A stretch of DNA of 64,000 bases from assembly GCA_029945375.1 (NCBI GenBank), contig CM057058.1:1116001-1180000 (forward strand), written 5' to 3'. The notes under the pieces were generated by a model. It did not search any database, was not told the DNA's origin, and saw nothing but the letters and a program-made list of their open reading frames with translations. The translations under genes were made by a program, and so were the position numbers. The stretch comes from Agaricus subrufescens. Its lineage: Eukaryota > Basidiomycota > Agaricomycetes > Agaricales > Agaricaceae. Shown here piece after piece: positions 1-11,197 of this stretch. The number at the start of each line of letters is the position of its first letter. Positions within the stretch are counted from its first letter, which is position 1.

Positions 1-1194
1 TGAATTTGTCAAACTGAACGGGAATCGACGACTCCAGGAGGGATGGTTCACGCCTGATCTTGTCCTCTATGAGCCGACAGTAAACTTCAGATTTCGCGGC
101 AAGCTGGTAGGAAAATGTCATAATGGCTTTGGTTCCATCATCACGTCCGTTGATAGAAAAGAAGACCGACGCGCTTGGGGCCACTTTAAGTTGGGGAGAG
201 TCGGCTACGCTTTGCATGATGGCTGACTTGCCTACACCAGCTGAGCCGACTACCCAGCGCATCTTTTGTTTGTCACTACAGTGGGCGATGAAATGGAGGC
301 ATCGGTCGAGGATTTCCAAACGTGTGCCTGGATGACATCGAGGGGGCGGATAACGAGCAGAGGAATCAGATGCCGCTCCACGGATCGTCCTCTCTAGAAG
401 TTTTTCCATGACTGCTCGAGTGACGATCAGTAGTGAAAATGAGATAGGAAGGCCGCTTACAGTTCATCGACACGTTGAAATTATTCGTCAATGTGACTAT
501 CAAGGATAGCGTTCAATTCCTTACGCGTGTTGATAAATTGTGTCTCTCTTACCATTGCCTTCATTGTGCTCAACGAAGTTTGCTCCCGATATTGCAAAAC
601 CATGCGCGCCTCTGAAACTTCCTTGGGTCGGGTACCGCATCGGGGGCGTGCCCCTCCCTGGGTTTGCCTTAGAACGCCTCAGCATCCCGGCTCACCGGTA
701 AGATCACGACGAACACTCACACGCTGGTTTTCCAAGCCAAATCGTTGCTGCGGCACCGCCAGGTGCGAATACGAGGGATCCATAGATTGAGTTAAGTCTG
801 GAAAATTGGGAAGATGTGACAGATGAGCCGGCCGACGCGCTATCAAGTCCTGAGGAGTAGGCTGGGGCAGCGCACCAATGTACATTGGTGTGTTTGCCTG
901 TCGAACCTGCGAGGATTGACTACTGCGATTTCCTGTCCGCCGGTCATGACGACCGCGGCCTACAGAAATAGGAGGATTCGTAAGGTCGCCTGGAGTTAGT
1001 GGACGAGAGGTACCAGTGGCAGTATGCGCGGCCTGCCCCAGGATACCGCGTGTAGAAGAAGGACGAGAGGACGAAGCAGGAGGAGGCCTAGGATGCGGGA
1101 AATAGGATGAGGCTCGGTCATCACTAGGGCCAGCTGTAGATGGATTTGGTAAGCGAGAGTGTCGTGAGTGGTAATAGGGCGAGGATGGAGGCAT
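1..1194 (-). CDS. NACHT NTPase A, 5' part (runs off left edge)
   Basis: This is the N-terminal part of an NLR-like NACHT protein. Exons on the minus strand are 721-1194, 553-667, 461-496 and 411 to beyond position 1. Exon 1 is Ser/Pro-rich with no recognised domain. Exon 2 holds the FRGAHDF-type segment shared by the paralogues. The third exon is a 36 nt microexon reading VTLTNNF. The NACHT exon opens with MEKLLERT, then CHPGTR and a Walker A P-loop GSAGVGKS. I chose the ATG at 1194 because all paralogues share a Met-Pro start there and the frame upstream has no ATG. NACHT domains are STAND-class ATPases used in fungal self/non-self recognition; the ligand is unknown. No frameshift or stop is seen in the visible part. 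Confidence 0.85.
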
Positions 1195-1300
1195 GGAGAA
1201 TGTGGGGGGCCAAGGCAAGGTGCATCTGCCACTTAACACGCTAATTTAAACATACGATTTATTGCACTGCCCCCCATGGGCAGTGCCGGGAGAAGCCAGG

Positions 1301-1309
1301 TTATATATA
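1301..1309 (-). promoter_or_regulatory. TATA box of NACHT gene A
   Basis: On the minus strand this reads TATATATAA, about 110 bp upstream of the chosen ATG. A TATA element stands at a similar distance upstream of genes C, D and F, which supports it as the core promoter. Confidence 0.55.
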
Positions 1310-1454
1310 GACATATCTTCTCTGGTCATTGTGTATAATACCATCATTCATGATCACAGGCGAAGTTTACCGGAGACTCACACTTGCATGTCGGCATGTC
1401 CTATGATCCAGATCGCTGTGAACGACTAACGGGTGGATGATGTGAAGTGGAATA

Positions 1455-2440
1455 TGGGACACATGTGAAGATAAGTCCACTCCGGCAAATCATTCTCCAG
1501 ATCAACAAACCGAAGTTCTACACACCACTCTTCCGTCGAAGCGAACATGATTGAGGCAAGTTCATCTGGATGCCGAACAACCCAGCTTTCCAATTGCCGT
1601 CTCAGCAGGAAGTACAATTGCCAGGAACGACTGTTGTCCAGTTCTGCTCCTTTCCTTGGTCTCATCGGCCGACCCGCTCGTGCTGTACCACAGAAAAGTC
1701 AGAAATAGTCCGCTTACCTTGCAGGAAGAATCCCACGGATCAGGAAGAGCCGTCGTTATGACTGAACGATGGAAGAGCAACCTACAATCAAGATACGTGC
1801 TGACCTGGACATCGCGAATTGACTTAGCGGATATTTCCTTCAATATGCCCTGCAGCATGAATTTTTGACATCGAGATTTATTCTTATATATATATGTTTA
1901 GTTACATAAAACGGGAAGAGAAAAATTATGCGGTACTCAAACACGAAATCAGATAACTCACAACATGGAAAGTTACTCCAATAATTGTCAAACTGCGTGG
2001 TCAAGAGCTTAATGCAAAAGTCGTTTTGGAACACAGAAACTCCACGTTTCATCCCTGTCACAACGTCTCCAATAGCCACCTTATACATACTCAATCGCGT
2101 ACAATCGTCATTCTAGTCAACTCCTTCATCACGACGCCACGTAATCGAAACCTCGTCACCAATACCACTATTGCGAGCCAGCTTCCCATAATCGAAAGTA
2201 GAATCCACCTCACCATAATCCGTGCCGCTAAGAGCTTCATTCAGTACCCTGGATACACAGTACGTCTTGATCCCCTGTGCTTCAAGTTCAATATCCGTAG
2301 GAAACCCGGATCGGAATAGGTAGTCGACGAGTGACTCATTGGTTGGTACAAGTGGTTTCGCATGGGCTTCATGGCGTTGGGGAAATTTCAAAATGGACCG
2401 GAGGTAGTTGAGAACAGCATACGCTTTGTCAACGGTGATA
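1455..2440 (-). pseudogene. Decayed C-terminal fragment of a NACHT gene (D-like)
   Basis: Only the region after the NACHT core survives. It starts near the DEAYAALNRL-equivalent segment at about 2440 and covers exons equivalent to the end of exon 4, exon 5 and exon 6 of gene D, its closest relative by sequence. A TGG to TAG change at 2113-2115 stops the frame at the RDEGVDW position. The GTGAGT donor after FVF has lost its GT by a 2 bp deletion near 1940. The CxxC part of the last exon carries a deletion that shifts the frame. The 5' portion with the P-loop is missing. It cannot encode an ATPase. Confidence 0.85.
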
Positions 2441-2939
2441 TACAATACAGGGGTGGGGCCGCTTCGGCTACCTCGATGTTGATCGTTATAACGCATATGT
2501 GCTTTACTATGTCAAGATCCTGACGTAGAGATCTACTTTTGCCACTAGTTAGCTCTCGAATGAACAAGGACAATGGATGAGGAACTTACAAACATAGAAT
2601 CACACGACGTAACGTGTGGAAAAACATCATCTACATTTCTCCAGATGAAGAAAGTGTATGCTTTAGTCGGTAGCATTGCCGTGCGTCATCTCTCATACAA
2701 CTTCACTAATGGGTTCTACACATCCAGCCATGTTATACTACCGCTCTAGCCAGCTCATTTATCCAGCGGTCGGGTGCCTTTGATCATAATATGCGCGTAT
2801 AAAAATAATCTGCCTGCGCCATTGGCGAACACCCACAAATTCTGTCCCTTCAATCCAAATTAGTCGACCACAGACAGAGAGAATCAGAGGTCCTTACAGT
2901 CTCTACAGCGACAAGAGCACAGCTGGAATTCTCCACAAT
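2441..2939. other. No intact gene
   Basis: No credible ORF is seen. A segment near 2570-2620 (AATCACACGACGT) resembles 7790-7830, so it belongs to the duplicated spacer between NACHT units. A TATA-like stretch (GTATAAAAAT) lies near 2800. Confidence 0.5.
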
Positions 2940-3560
2940 CGCATTCTTCTTGTAGAGTGGCGTAACGCATGACACGACGCGTGAATCAGAGGTAAGATGG
3001 GGAACCCGGAATTATCGTAGTGGTTGCTGGACTCATCAAAGCCGTTGATAGCGGTCGTGAATGCACGGGGCCGTGAAATTTGAATTGTGGTTGTGGAAGA
3101 AGGGCCAGATCACTGTTGACAGCTGGAGGATGAACGAGTCGCATTTGGTCTTGCCCTGGCGGAAGGGAAATGATGGCTTTAGTTCTATTGTTGCAGTTGA
3201 AATGAAAAGAAGACTGACACTGGCGAGGTATCGGGGAACTTGGAAGACTCCAATGACAACATCCGACACGATAGCTAATGCTACAACTGCAGTCCCATCC
3301 AGCGCGTCACTGTCCCCCCATCGCTATTGCTTGTAAAGGAAATGCGTCCTGTTGAAGAAGCTAGATGTGTTTTGGAAGGATATTGTGTAGGTAAATCACA
3401 GGCTGAACAGTGAAATATTCTTCTACGTAGTCTTTGTCGACCTCGTGGCTAGAATGGCCATGAACTTGTGCAACAAGCACAACTAGTAGAAATATAGTCA
3501 GGGTAGGCCTGTAATGCGAAGGAGGTACTCCTCACCATTGTACATGCTTGCATCAAGGAG
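2940..3560 (-). pseudogene. NACHT relic R1
   Basis: The minus strand still aligns by eye with two parts of the NACHT exon. Near 3170-3215 it matches the ASVFFSxNGRDDGTK segment. Near 3010-3060 it matches the Walker B region (IIIDGLDE). The stretch between them is deleted and the frame is destroyed. Further upstream (3440-3560) is a hydrophobic-coding stretch (TIFLLVVLVAQ) that recurs in relic R2. The same flanks and the same internal scar occur at 9690-10300 and 23090-23380. Confidence 0.6.
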
Positions 3561-4305
3561 TTCTTGAGACTGCCACTGCAGTAAATAACTGTCTAAGCGT
3601 CGTACCAATGGAATTGAGAAGGGACAAGAGTTACTCACACTTTGTTGCTCTGGAACCGAAGAACGTGGTGAATGCAACCCCAGTGGATGTGGGCGCTGTA
3701 GTATCAGGGACCGCTAAAGTTGAATAGAGTTGGTAACGACGGAAGACATAGGAAGGGTTCACAGTCGCCGGACTGTTCACGGGTCAATAGGATTTGGTGG
3801 AGGTTGTTGGCTTCGCGTCAAGTTGGTGGCTGTGAAACGGATCAACGACAGACAAATTCATCGATCTTCGGGCCGGATAGCGGTGCCATTAGATCTTGAT
3901 CTTGCCTCCTGAGCATCGTCACTCCTGCACGTTGCACGTCAACCCCCTCGAGTTGCAATACATCCAATATACAAGATGCCATTCAATTGACAATATCTGA
4001 ATCACTTCGTTAGCCGACGCAGTCATGTCTCCATATTACCATGCATCGATTGACTCGCCCGCCAAACAGCATCTATCAGAGCATCTGTAGAAGGAAACTA
4101 CGTCGATCAAGCAGGGAACCAAAACCAGCCTATAGACAGAAACAAAATAATGCAATAAAAGAAATGTAGTGGTACCATTAAATCAGATTGCGAATGCATA
4201 ACGCCAAAGCCCGTACAGATATCGTGAAATACATCCACAAACTCCAATATCAAGAAAACAGTGCCACGGTTTGCAACGAGACCCACTCGATAGAATGATA
4301 GTATG
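3561..4305. repeat. Duplicated 3' flank of a NACHT unit
   Basis: There is no gene here. About 4050-4290 resembles 9440-9690 and 10920-11180 (shared AAATGTAGTGGT and CAGATTGNGAATGCATAACG blocks). In B and C this block lies directly downstream of the last exon, so it marks the 3' end of each duplicated unit. Confidence 0.6.
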
Positions 4306-7254
4306 CTATATAGTGCTCCCAAGCTTCTTGCGCTCGTTCTCCGGAAGCCAAAGCCAGAACCAATAAGTCCACTCCGACTCACCATCCTCCGAATCAACAA
4401 ACCGAATTTCTACACAATTGCTTCCCGCAGCAGAGAACATGATCGAGACAGCATGATCCGCGTACCAGCTAACCCAATTCTCGAATTGACGTTGAAACCG
4501 TTTGAAGCAAAAAACGCATTTCTTCGGATCAAAATCCGTCGTCCAACTGTGCGCCATTCCTTGCCCCCATTCGCCCATTCGTTCATGCTGCATAGTACAA
4601 ATTCAGCAGGCGCGCATAGACGCTAAAATTTACTTACCTTGCAAGATGACTGCCATTGGTCGGGCAGGGTCGTAGTTGACCTGGGACGATAGAAATGCAG
4701 CTTAAATTCGAAATCGTCATCGATCGCACGGATCCGAATGGCGCTGAAGGGTATTTGCTTCAGTATGCCATACGTCATAAAGTCATGACACCGAGATTTA
4801 TCCTTATGCGTAATTTTAGTCACAAATACGAGAAAAACAGATTCTGTGAGACTCACGAAGACAAAGTCACGCAACTCACGATATGGAAATTTGCCGGCAT
4901 GATAACTGGAAAACCTAGTGGTCAAGACCCTAATACAGGGCTCACTCTGGAACACAGGGTCTCCCCGTTCCATCCCGCCCGCAACTTCTCCTATAGCCAG
5001 CATATACATGCCCAACAGTGTACGGTCAACATGGCTGATAATTTTCTGATCGACCTGCCAGGTGATCGTAATCTGGTCACCAGTACCACCGTTGCGAGCC
5101 AACTTGCCATAAAGAAACAAATAATCCACACCAAGTGGATCAACACCGCCAGGGGCTTCGTTTAGTACTCTGAATGCGCATTTGGTCTTGATGGTTTGTG
5201 CTTCAACTCTGATATTGGTAGAAAAGCTAGACCGGGATAGGTAGTCAATGAGTGATTTATGGAATGGTTCGAGCGGTTGAAGATGGGCTTCATGGCGTGC
5301 GGGCAACTTCAAAACAGATCGGAGACGGTTGAGAGCAGCGTATGCTTCATCGACAGTCATGCCTAACCAATTGCACAAGACAACAAAGTTCCTTTCAGAT
5401 GTGTACCCGAGAGCAAGATCCCACTTCGACGCTAGCAACAATAGTAATTTTCGAGCATTTATCATGACTTTGGGAGGAATTTTGGACAGAATTCGGGTAT
5501 ACAACGCGTCGAGTAGAGCCATTGGATGCTGATCGAGCGGTACGTTGTGCAGTGGAAGCTCATCAATGACATTTAGAACGTCAGAGAGCTGTGTTACAGG
5601 GTCTCCAATGTCTGGGTCTCCGATATATCTGACGGCAGTTTGTGCATATGCGAATAGCCCGCCCGCAGCACTGGCCAACTTCCACAGATGCTGTTCGTCA
5701 GGCCATTCAAGACCGAGAAAGTCAGACGCTTTCCTGATCTCTGTCAACTCATCACGAAGATACGTTTCAACGTCTGCCCGAGCCTGGTCAGAATCCACGG
5801 CGATTTCCTCCTTCTCATATGCAGCGGCTACCTCGAGTCTAGAAAAGAAAGAAGTGATGTGGGGCTCGGGGCGGCTGGCGATAAGCCATACGATGGGCGA
5901 GGAAGGATACGAGATGCAGAAAGTGGAGATAAGGCGGAGGAGCTCGACCTGGGTGTTCGTGAGTTTGCACTCATCAAGTCCATCGATAATGATCAACACA
6001 CGTCCAGCGGACTTCAGATTGTGGTCGCGGATGAAGGGATCAATGATGAGTTTTTCGAATTGTACAGGCATTGACGAGTCTAGGAGGGATGGCTCATGTA
6101 TAATCTTGTCCTCGATAAATCGACGATACACTCTAGATTTGGTAGCGAGCTGGTAGGAAATTGTGATAATGGTCTTGGTTCCATCATCACGTCCGTTGAT
6201 AGAAAAGAAGACCGACACTTTGAAAGCCACCTGAAGTTGGGGAGAGTCGGCGACGCTTTGCATGATGGCCGACTTGCCTACACCAGCAGCACCAACCACC
6301 CAGCGCATCTTTTGCTGGCTGCTGCAGTGAGCGATGAAATAGAGACATCGTGCGAGGATGTCCAAGCGTGTGCCTGGATGACATCGTGGAGGCGGATAAC
6401 GATCGGAGGAATCAGATGCAGCTCCGCGGATCGTCCTTTCCAAAAGTTTCTCCATGACTGCCGAGTCGTGGTCAGTAGTGGCAGCAAAATAGGCAGGCCG
6501 CTTACAGTTGATCGACATGTGGAAATTGTTTGTCAATGTGACTGGCAAAAACATTGTTCAACTCCTGGCATACATTTGGGAACTGTATGTCTCTTACCAT
6601 TGCCTTTATTGTTGTCAATGAAATTTGCTCCCAGCATGGTAAAGTCATGCGCATCTTTGAAATTTTCTTGTGTTGAGTGCTGCGGTAGCGGTCCTGGCAT
6701 TGCCTTTGAACGCTTTAACGTCGAGATTCACAGGTAGAATTATAAGCAACACTTACATCCTGGTGTTCTGAGCCAATGGATTGTTGCGACACCGCCACGA
6801 GCGAACGTGATGGAAGTACTGATTGAGTCGAGGAATTGGGAAGATGTGAGAGATGAGCAGGCGACTTGGCAACCAAGTCCTGTGTGGTTGGCTCGGGTGC
6901 GGAGATCGGCTCAATAACATTGACTGGCATGATTGTCTGTGAAACTTGTGAGGGTGCGCGGCTGGTGTTTCCTGTCAACCGATCTTCACCTCCAACGTCT
7001 GCGTAAATTTGAGGACTTGTTAGGTCGCTTGGAGTTAGTGGACGAGAGTTACCAGTGGCAACATGGCTGGCCTGCTCCAGGATACGACGTGTAGAGGAAG
7101 CGCGAGGGGACGGCACAGGGGAAGGGCTAGGATGCGGAGAATGGGATGAAGCTATGTCATCACTAGGGCCAGTTAGAGGCGCATCTAGCGAACGAGATCG
7201 CCGTAAGCGACAAAAATGCAAGAATCGAGGGAGGGGGAAACAGAATGCAGGCAT
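4306..7254 (-). CDS. NACHT NTPase B, complete
   Basis: Six exons on the minus strand: 6757-7254, 6598-6703, 6506-6541, 4857-6457, 4638-4802 and 4306-4587. All junctions are GT-AG and in phase, giving 895 aa. Exon 1 encodes a Ser/Pro-rich disordered head. Exon 4 starts at about residue 214 and holds Walker A GAAGVGKS (about 269-276), Walker B VLIIIDGLDEC, the sensor-like WLIASRPEPHITSFFSR, and a winged-helix-like tail with HKSLIDYL. The last exon has a CxxC pair and the SEWTY motif. No WD40, ANK or TPR repeats follow, unlike many fungal NLRs. The ATG at 7254 gives the Met-Pro start shared by the family. The likely role is STAND-ATPase recognition; the specificity is unknown. Confidence 0.88.
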
Positions 7255-9440
7255 GGAGACAGTGGGAGGGTGAAGCAAGGGGCCTTAGACGCGAGTGCAA
7301 CGTGCCTCTGTCGAAGGACTGGTGCCCATATCTTTCCCACATGGTCCGGTGGGCAATCAGGAACGCCAATTCTGGCCCGAGTTCGATCGGCACACTTTCC
7401 AGACCGAGCATGCCTTGCCCACGGCATCAAACTCCCAACATCGCATCTGCAAAACATGAGAACGCGTGGACAGCCTTCCAGCATTGGACTTGACATTACC
7501 AGCCAATCGGCCTCTCCCCCTTCTGACGCTCTCTCCTCATAATTGTCCTCCGTTACACCAAACGCTCCTCCCTCTTGGCGCTAAACCACCCACCATCCCT
7601 ACTTCCCTGATCCACCCTATTTCCCTCGCCAATCGCCGGTACCACTATTCTTATCTCAACCCCAAAAGCATCGTATAACTTGAATGAGCAAGGCCAGGAA
7701 CCTCTGTGACCGTTCTTCCAGCATCCCGTAATCTTTGGAAGTTTTGTGGGTTACGAGTAAAGTCAGCCTTGCAAATGTATTATGAAATGGAGCATGAGGC
7801 ATCTGCGAATACGGAATCACACAACATACCACACAACATATTAGGGAAAGCACCATCAAGCTTCTCTGATTCTCCAACTTGGTAATCAAGGGACATATAC
7901 AGAACACGTCCTGAAAGGTAGGATATGCGTCCAACGGTGCATCTTAGATTGGACAGCAAGCTGATAGGGAAAACAAGATGGATTGGGCTGTATCATTGCG
8001 TCAGTGAACAGAAAGTAGATTGACAAAGTACACTTGCGAGGATATGACTAGGGCAACCGCCAATCCTCAGACTCTAGCAGTACCAAATATCCCTCTCCAA
8101 TAATAGTTGTTAAGGCAATCATGGTGGCGGAGGATTTCGAGCTGAGGAATTAGGCGGTGATTCTCTCACCATGATCATGAGCGGAGGCACTGAACAGTCG
8201 TATGAAGTTGCATGGCTCTGATGGAAGTATGTAAGCATATAACGCAAATAGCATACTGCGCCTCACCATTATCCATGCTTCAATTACCGTACTAGATCTT
8301 GCAGACACTGGGCCTGGGGTCATGTCATTTGAAGCTGGGAGTGGTGCCGCAGTAACCCGTTGGTTGAGCGCTGCATCAGCATGGCCGTGACATTCCGCTA
8401 TTAAACACCGTTATGAACATGTCGCGAGTAGATCAAATAGATGCGGTAGTGCTAGGTTTAAGCTGTGGATGGAAAAGACACAGGAGTGCTGCAGGTGCTT
8501 GGGTTGAGCGTTGGTGTAGAGGTCCGACGGTGGAAGACGGAAAGCATCCAACTATGACGGCATGCTCGCGACCTCACAATCTATTTATAGACATAGCATT
8601 TGTGTGCCAGCATTTTCGAAAATTCACTTCCCTTCAGCGCAATGAATCTAGATCTTGACGCACTGACATATAAACTATGCCACCCATAATAGATCTAGGG
8701 GACATCCCCAACCCATCTCAACTACTTGAAAACCTCACTTGCCACTGCCATGATCTATCATGATATAATCGGCATTTACTCTATATCTATCTCCCCATCT
8801 CCGTTACTAACTAAATTTCCGCTGACGATCCAATCGACAAAACAAAATCCGAACCTTTTTGACATGCCAACAGCGTGTCTCAGCAGCAAATGCCTCCGCA
8901 AATGTGGCAGCAACCGTTCACTTCTGAAACAAGAATGGACTAGAGAAGCCAACGTTTGGTTAGTTCAGGAAGTTCCATGATCCAGTCGCGAGTAGATCAG
9001 ACGCATGCTAGAGTATTAGGGACCACTAGCACTGGATTGAGTTGGTAAAAAAGAAAGCCATGGGAGACAACGTGCTGCTGAATGACGAAGGTCGAGCATT
9101 AGTGCAAGGGTCAAGTTGACATGGTCAGCCATTGGGGGCACAAAAAACGATAGCATGCACGCGGTTGGGCGCTCGCAGACGGTCACATCCGCTTCCGCGT
9201 TATTCGAGGGTCATACTTGCCACATATTGGTAGTATGTGATAACCTACATCGTTCACGCGGCACTCTAATGCAACAAGTCTACACACCAAAGCAGCAGCC
9301 TCTGATATTCACAACCATATGCAGAACCTAAAGCTTTTTGTCCCAATATCCTATACTTGTACGATTTGCTTGTGTCTTCTCGAGGGGCATTACACAATAG
9401 ATTATCCTTAGACTGGTCTCTGGAACCGGTATCAATGCAC
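7255..9440. other. Spacer with NACHT relic R3
   Basis: No intact gene is seen. About 7940-8040 still resembles the NACHT exon on the minus strand (the SYQLASKS to ASVFFS region). About 8210-8290 resembles the hydrophobic relic near 3500. GCACGTTGCA, an element also upstream of D, E and F, lies at 7295-7307 just upstream of gene B. A TATA-like CTATTTATAG stands near 8580 with no gene attached. This is probably one or more decayed duplication units. Confidence 0.5.
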
Positions 9441-9690
9441 TCCATGATATATCATGCAGCGTTGATTCACGCCGAAGAGCTCAAGATATATTAGAGTACT
9501 TATAGCAAGAAACTACCTCGAACAAGTGCTACTTGTACATGGCATCAGAACTCAGCCCGGGGACAGAAACAAAAACAATCTGATAAAACAAATGTAGTGG
9601 TGTCGGTAAACCAGCTTGGGAATGCGTGACGTCAAAAGATGTACAGACATCAAGGAAAACATTGATAAATTCGGAACTCAGAGATACTAA
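9441..9690. repeat. Orphan 3' flank of a lost NACHT copy
   Basis: This block matches the sequence directly downstream of B (4050-4290) and C (10920-11180), but no last exon follows it. Relic R2 begins right where the gene should be, so a NACHT copy was probably deleted here. Confidence 0.55.
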
Positions 9691-10300
9691 TGCCGAAAAT
9701 TGCAACATGCCATGACGCGGGAATCAGAGGTAAGGCAAGAGAGCTTGGAATGGTCGCAGTTGGTGTTGAATCTGTCAAGGCTGTTAATAACGGTCAGGGA
9801 CAAATGTCATTTGATCTTGTCCTGGTGGAAGGTAATTATTTTAGTTCTATCATTGCGCCGGTTAGGACAAGACTGACTCTGGCGAGGTACCAGGGAACTT
9901 GAGAGACTCCAATGGCGACCCTCAGCACCATAGCCGATCCTGTAGCTCCAGTCCCACCTGGCGCGTCACTTTACCGCAGTCGCTGTTGCATTTAAACCCA
10001 ATGCGTCCTGTTGAGGAGCTAAGCGTGTTCTGAAAGGGCATTGTGTGGGTAGATCACGAGCTGAAAAGTCGGATGTCCTTCCACGTAACATTTCTCCACC
10101 TCGTAGCTAGCAGTGACGTGAGCTCATGTATACGCTTGTACAGGTCTGAGAGAGGTGCAACGAGCACGACTAGTAGAGTCATAATAAGGATAGGCCTGTA
10201 ATGCGAAAGAGGCACTCTCACTATTGTATATGCTTGCGTGTTGAGGTTCCTGTCACTGGAGAATCTGGGGCAGTCAAGTGAGGCTACCACTGCAGTAGTT
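9690..10300 (-). pseudogene. NACHT relic R2
   Basis: This is homologous to R1 (2940-3560). On the minus strand it keeps traces of the IIIDGLDE and ASVFFS regions, separated by the same deletion. The upstream end (10054-10290) reads as a short hydrophobic ORF (PILIMTLLVVLVAPL) ending in TWKDIRLFSS. The counterpart in R1 is also hydrophobic. No function can be assigned and the NACHT frame is lost. Confidence 0.55.
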
Positions 10301-11197
10301 GCCTGTCTCAGTAGTAGCCTGACTTTGCCGCAAATGTGTCATAAGTCGATAGGACTTGGTGGAGGTTATTGAATGATTCGCGTCGAGTTGGTGGCTGTGA
10401 AACGGATCAACGACAGGCAAACAATGGCATGCTATTTATAGGCACCAATCATAAGCCATCAGCCTCCAAAGCGTCGTTACTCAACCCCCTTGAGTTGCTT
10501 TACATCCAGCGCCCAATATGTCATTCAATTGACCTAATTTGAATCGCTTCGTTTGCCAATTTCGAGCCCGTGGTTGACGCCTCCTTGCACCGCCAAAGCG
10601 GTCACCGGTCCACGACCACATAGTTCACCTGATTCGCTCTCTCCTACCCTCGTCCCAGCTCCATTTGAACAGCCCGTCCAGAAAAACTGTTATATCCAGT
10701 ATGTCACGTCATGGAGATGACTTTTACCCGATCACAGCAACAGGCCACTATGACAAAGTCATTGAATCGAACAATATTAATGACAATTAAACATGTACGG
10801 TATATTACTGTCATGTAGCGCTACTACGGTTTTCTTATCCACGCATTCAACAGAGTCATCGTATCCAATCCCTCATAGCGGGTGGCTGCAACTATTTCAA
10901 GTCATTACAATACCTTGATTGACTCGCCTGCTGAACAGCCGCTCAGGATATATCAGAGAATCTGTAGCAGGATACTACATCGCACAAGTGCTGCTTGTAC
11001 ATCGAATCAGAACTAAGCCTGGTGGTGACCGAAACAAGAACAGTTTGATAGAAAATTGTGTAATGGTGTCATCAAATCAGATTGTGAATGCATAACGTTA
11101 AAAGTTGTACAGAGATCGCGGAAAATATTCATAAGTTTAAAACTCAGTGGCACTAATACCGGAATTTGCGACTCGACCTAATCAGCAGAAAAAAAAG
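10301..11197. other. Spacer without gene
   Basis: No supported gene. 10300-10560 continues the similarity to 3740-4000 (shared GGTGGAGGTTNTTG and CGCGTCNAGTTGGTGGC blocks). An orphan TATA-like TATTTATAGG lies near 10433. 10920-11180 is the 3' flank repeat of gene C. 10561-10900 shows nothing recognisable. Confidence 0.5.

Noticed and set aside
679..790. Reading of exon 1 of NACHT A past 721 to a tail ending GEPGC
   Set aside because: This is read-through of the GTGAGTG donor. The splice at 720/721 joins in phase to exon 2, as in C and F.
5545..6156. Long plus-strand ORFs opposite the NACHT exons (also near 21348-21938 and 57344-57922)
   Set aside because: They are antisense shadows of the conserved NACHT exon. 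The same shadow appears over each paralogue, and none has domain motifs.
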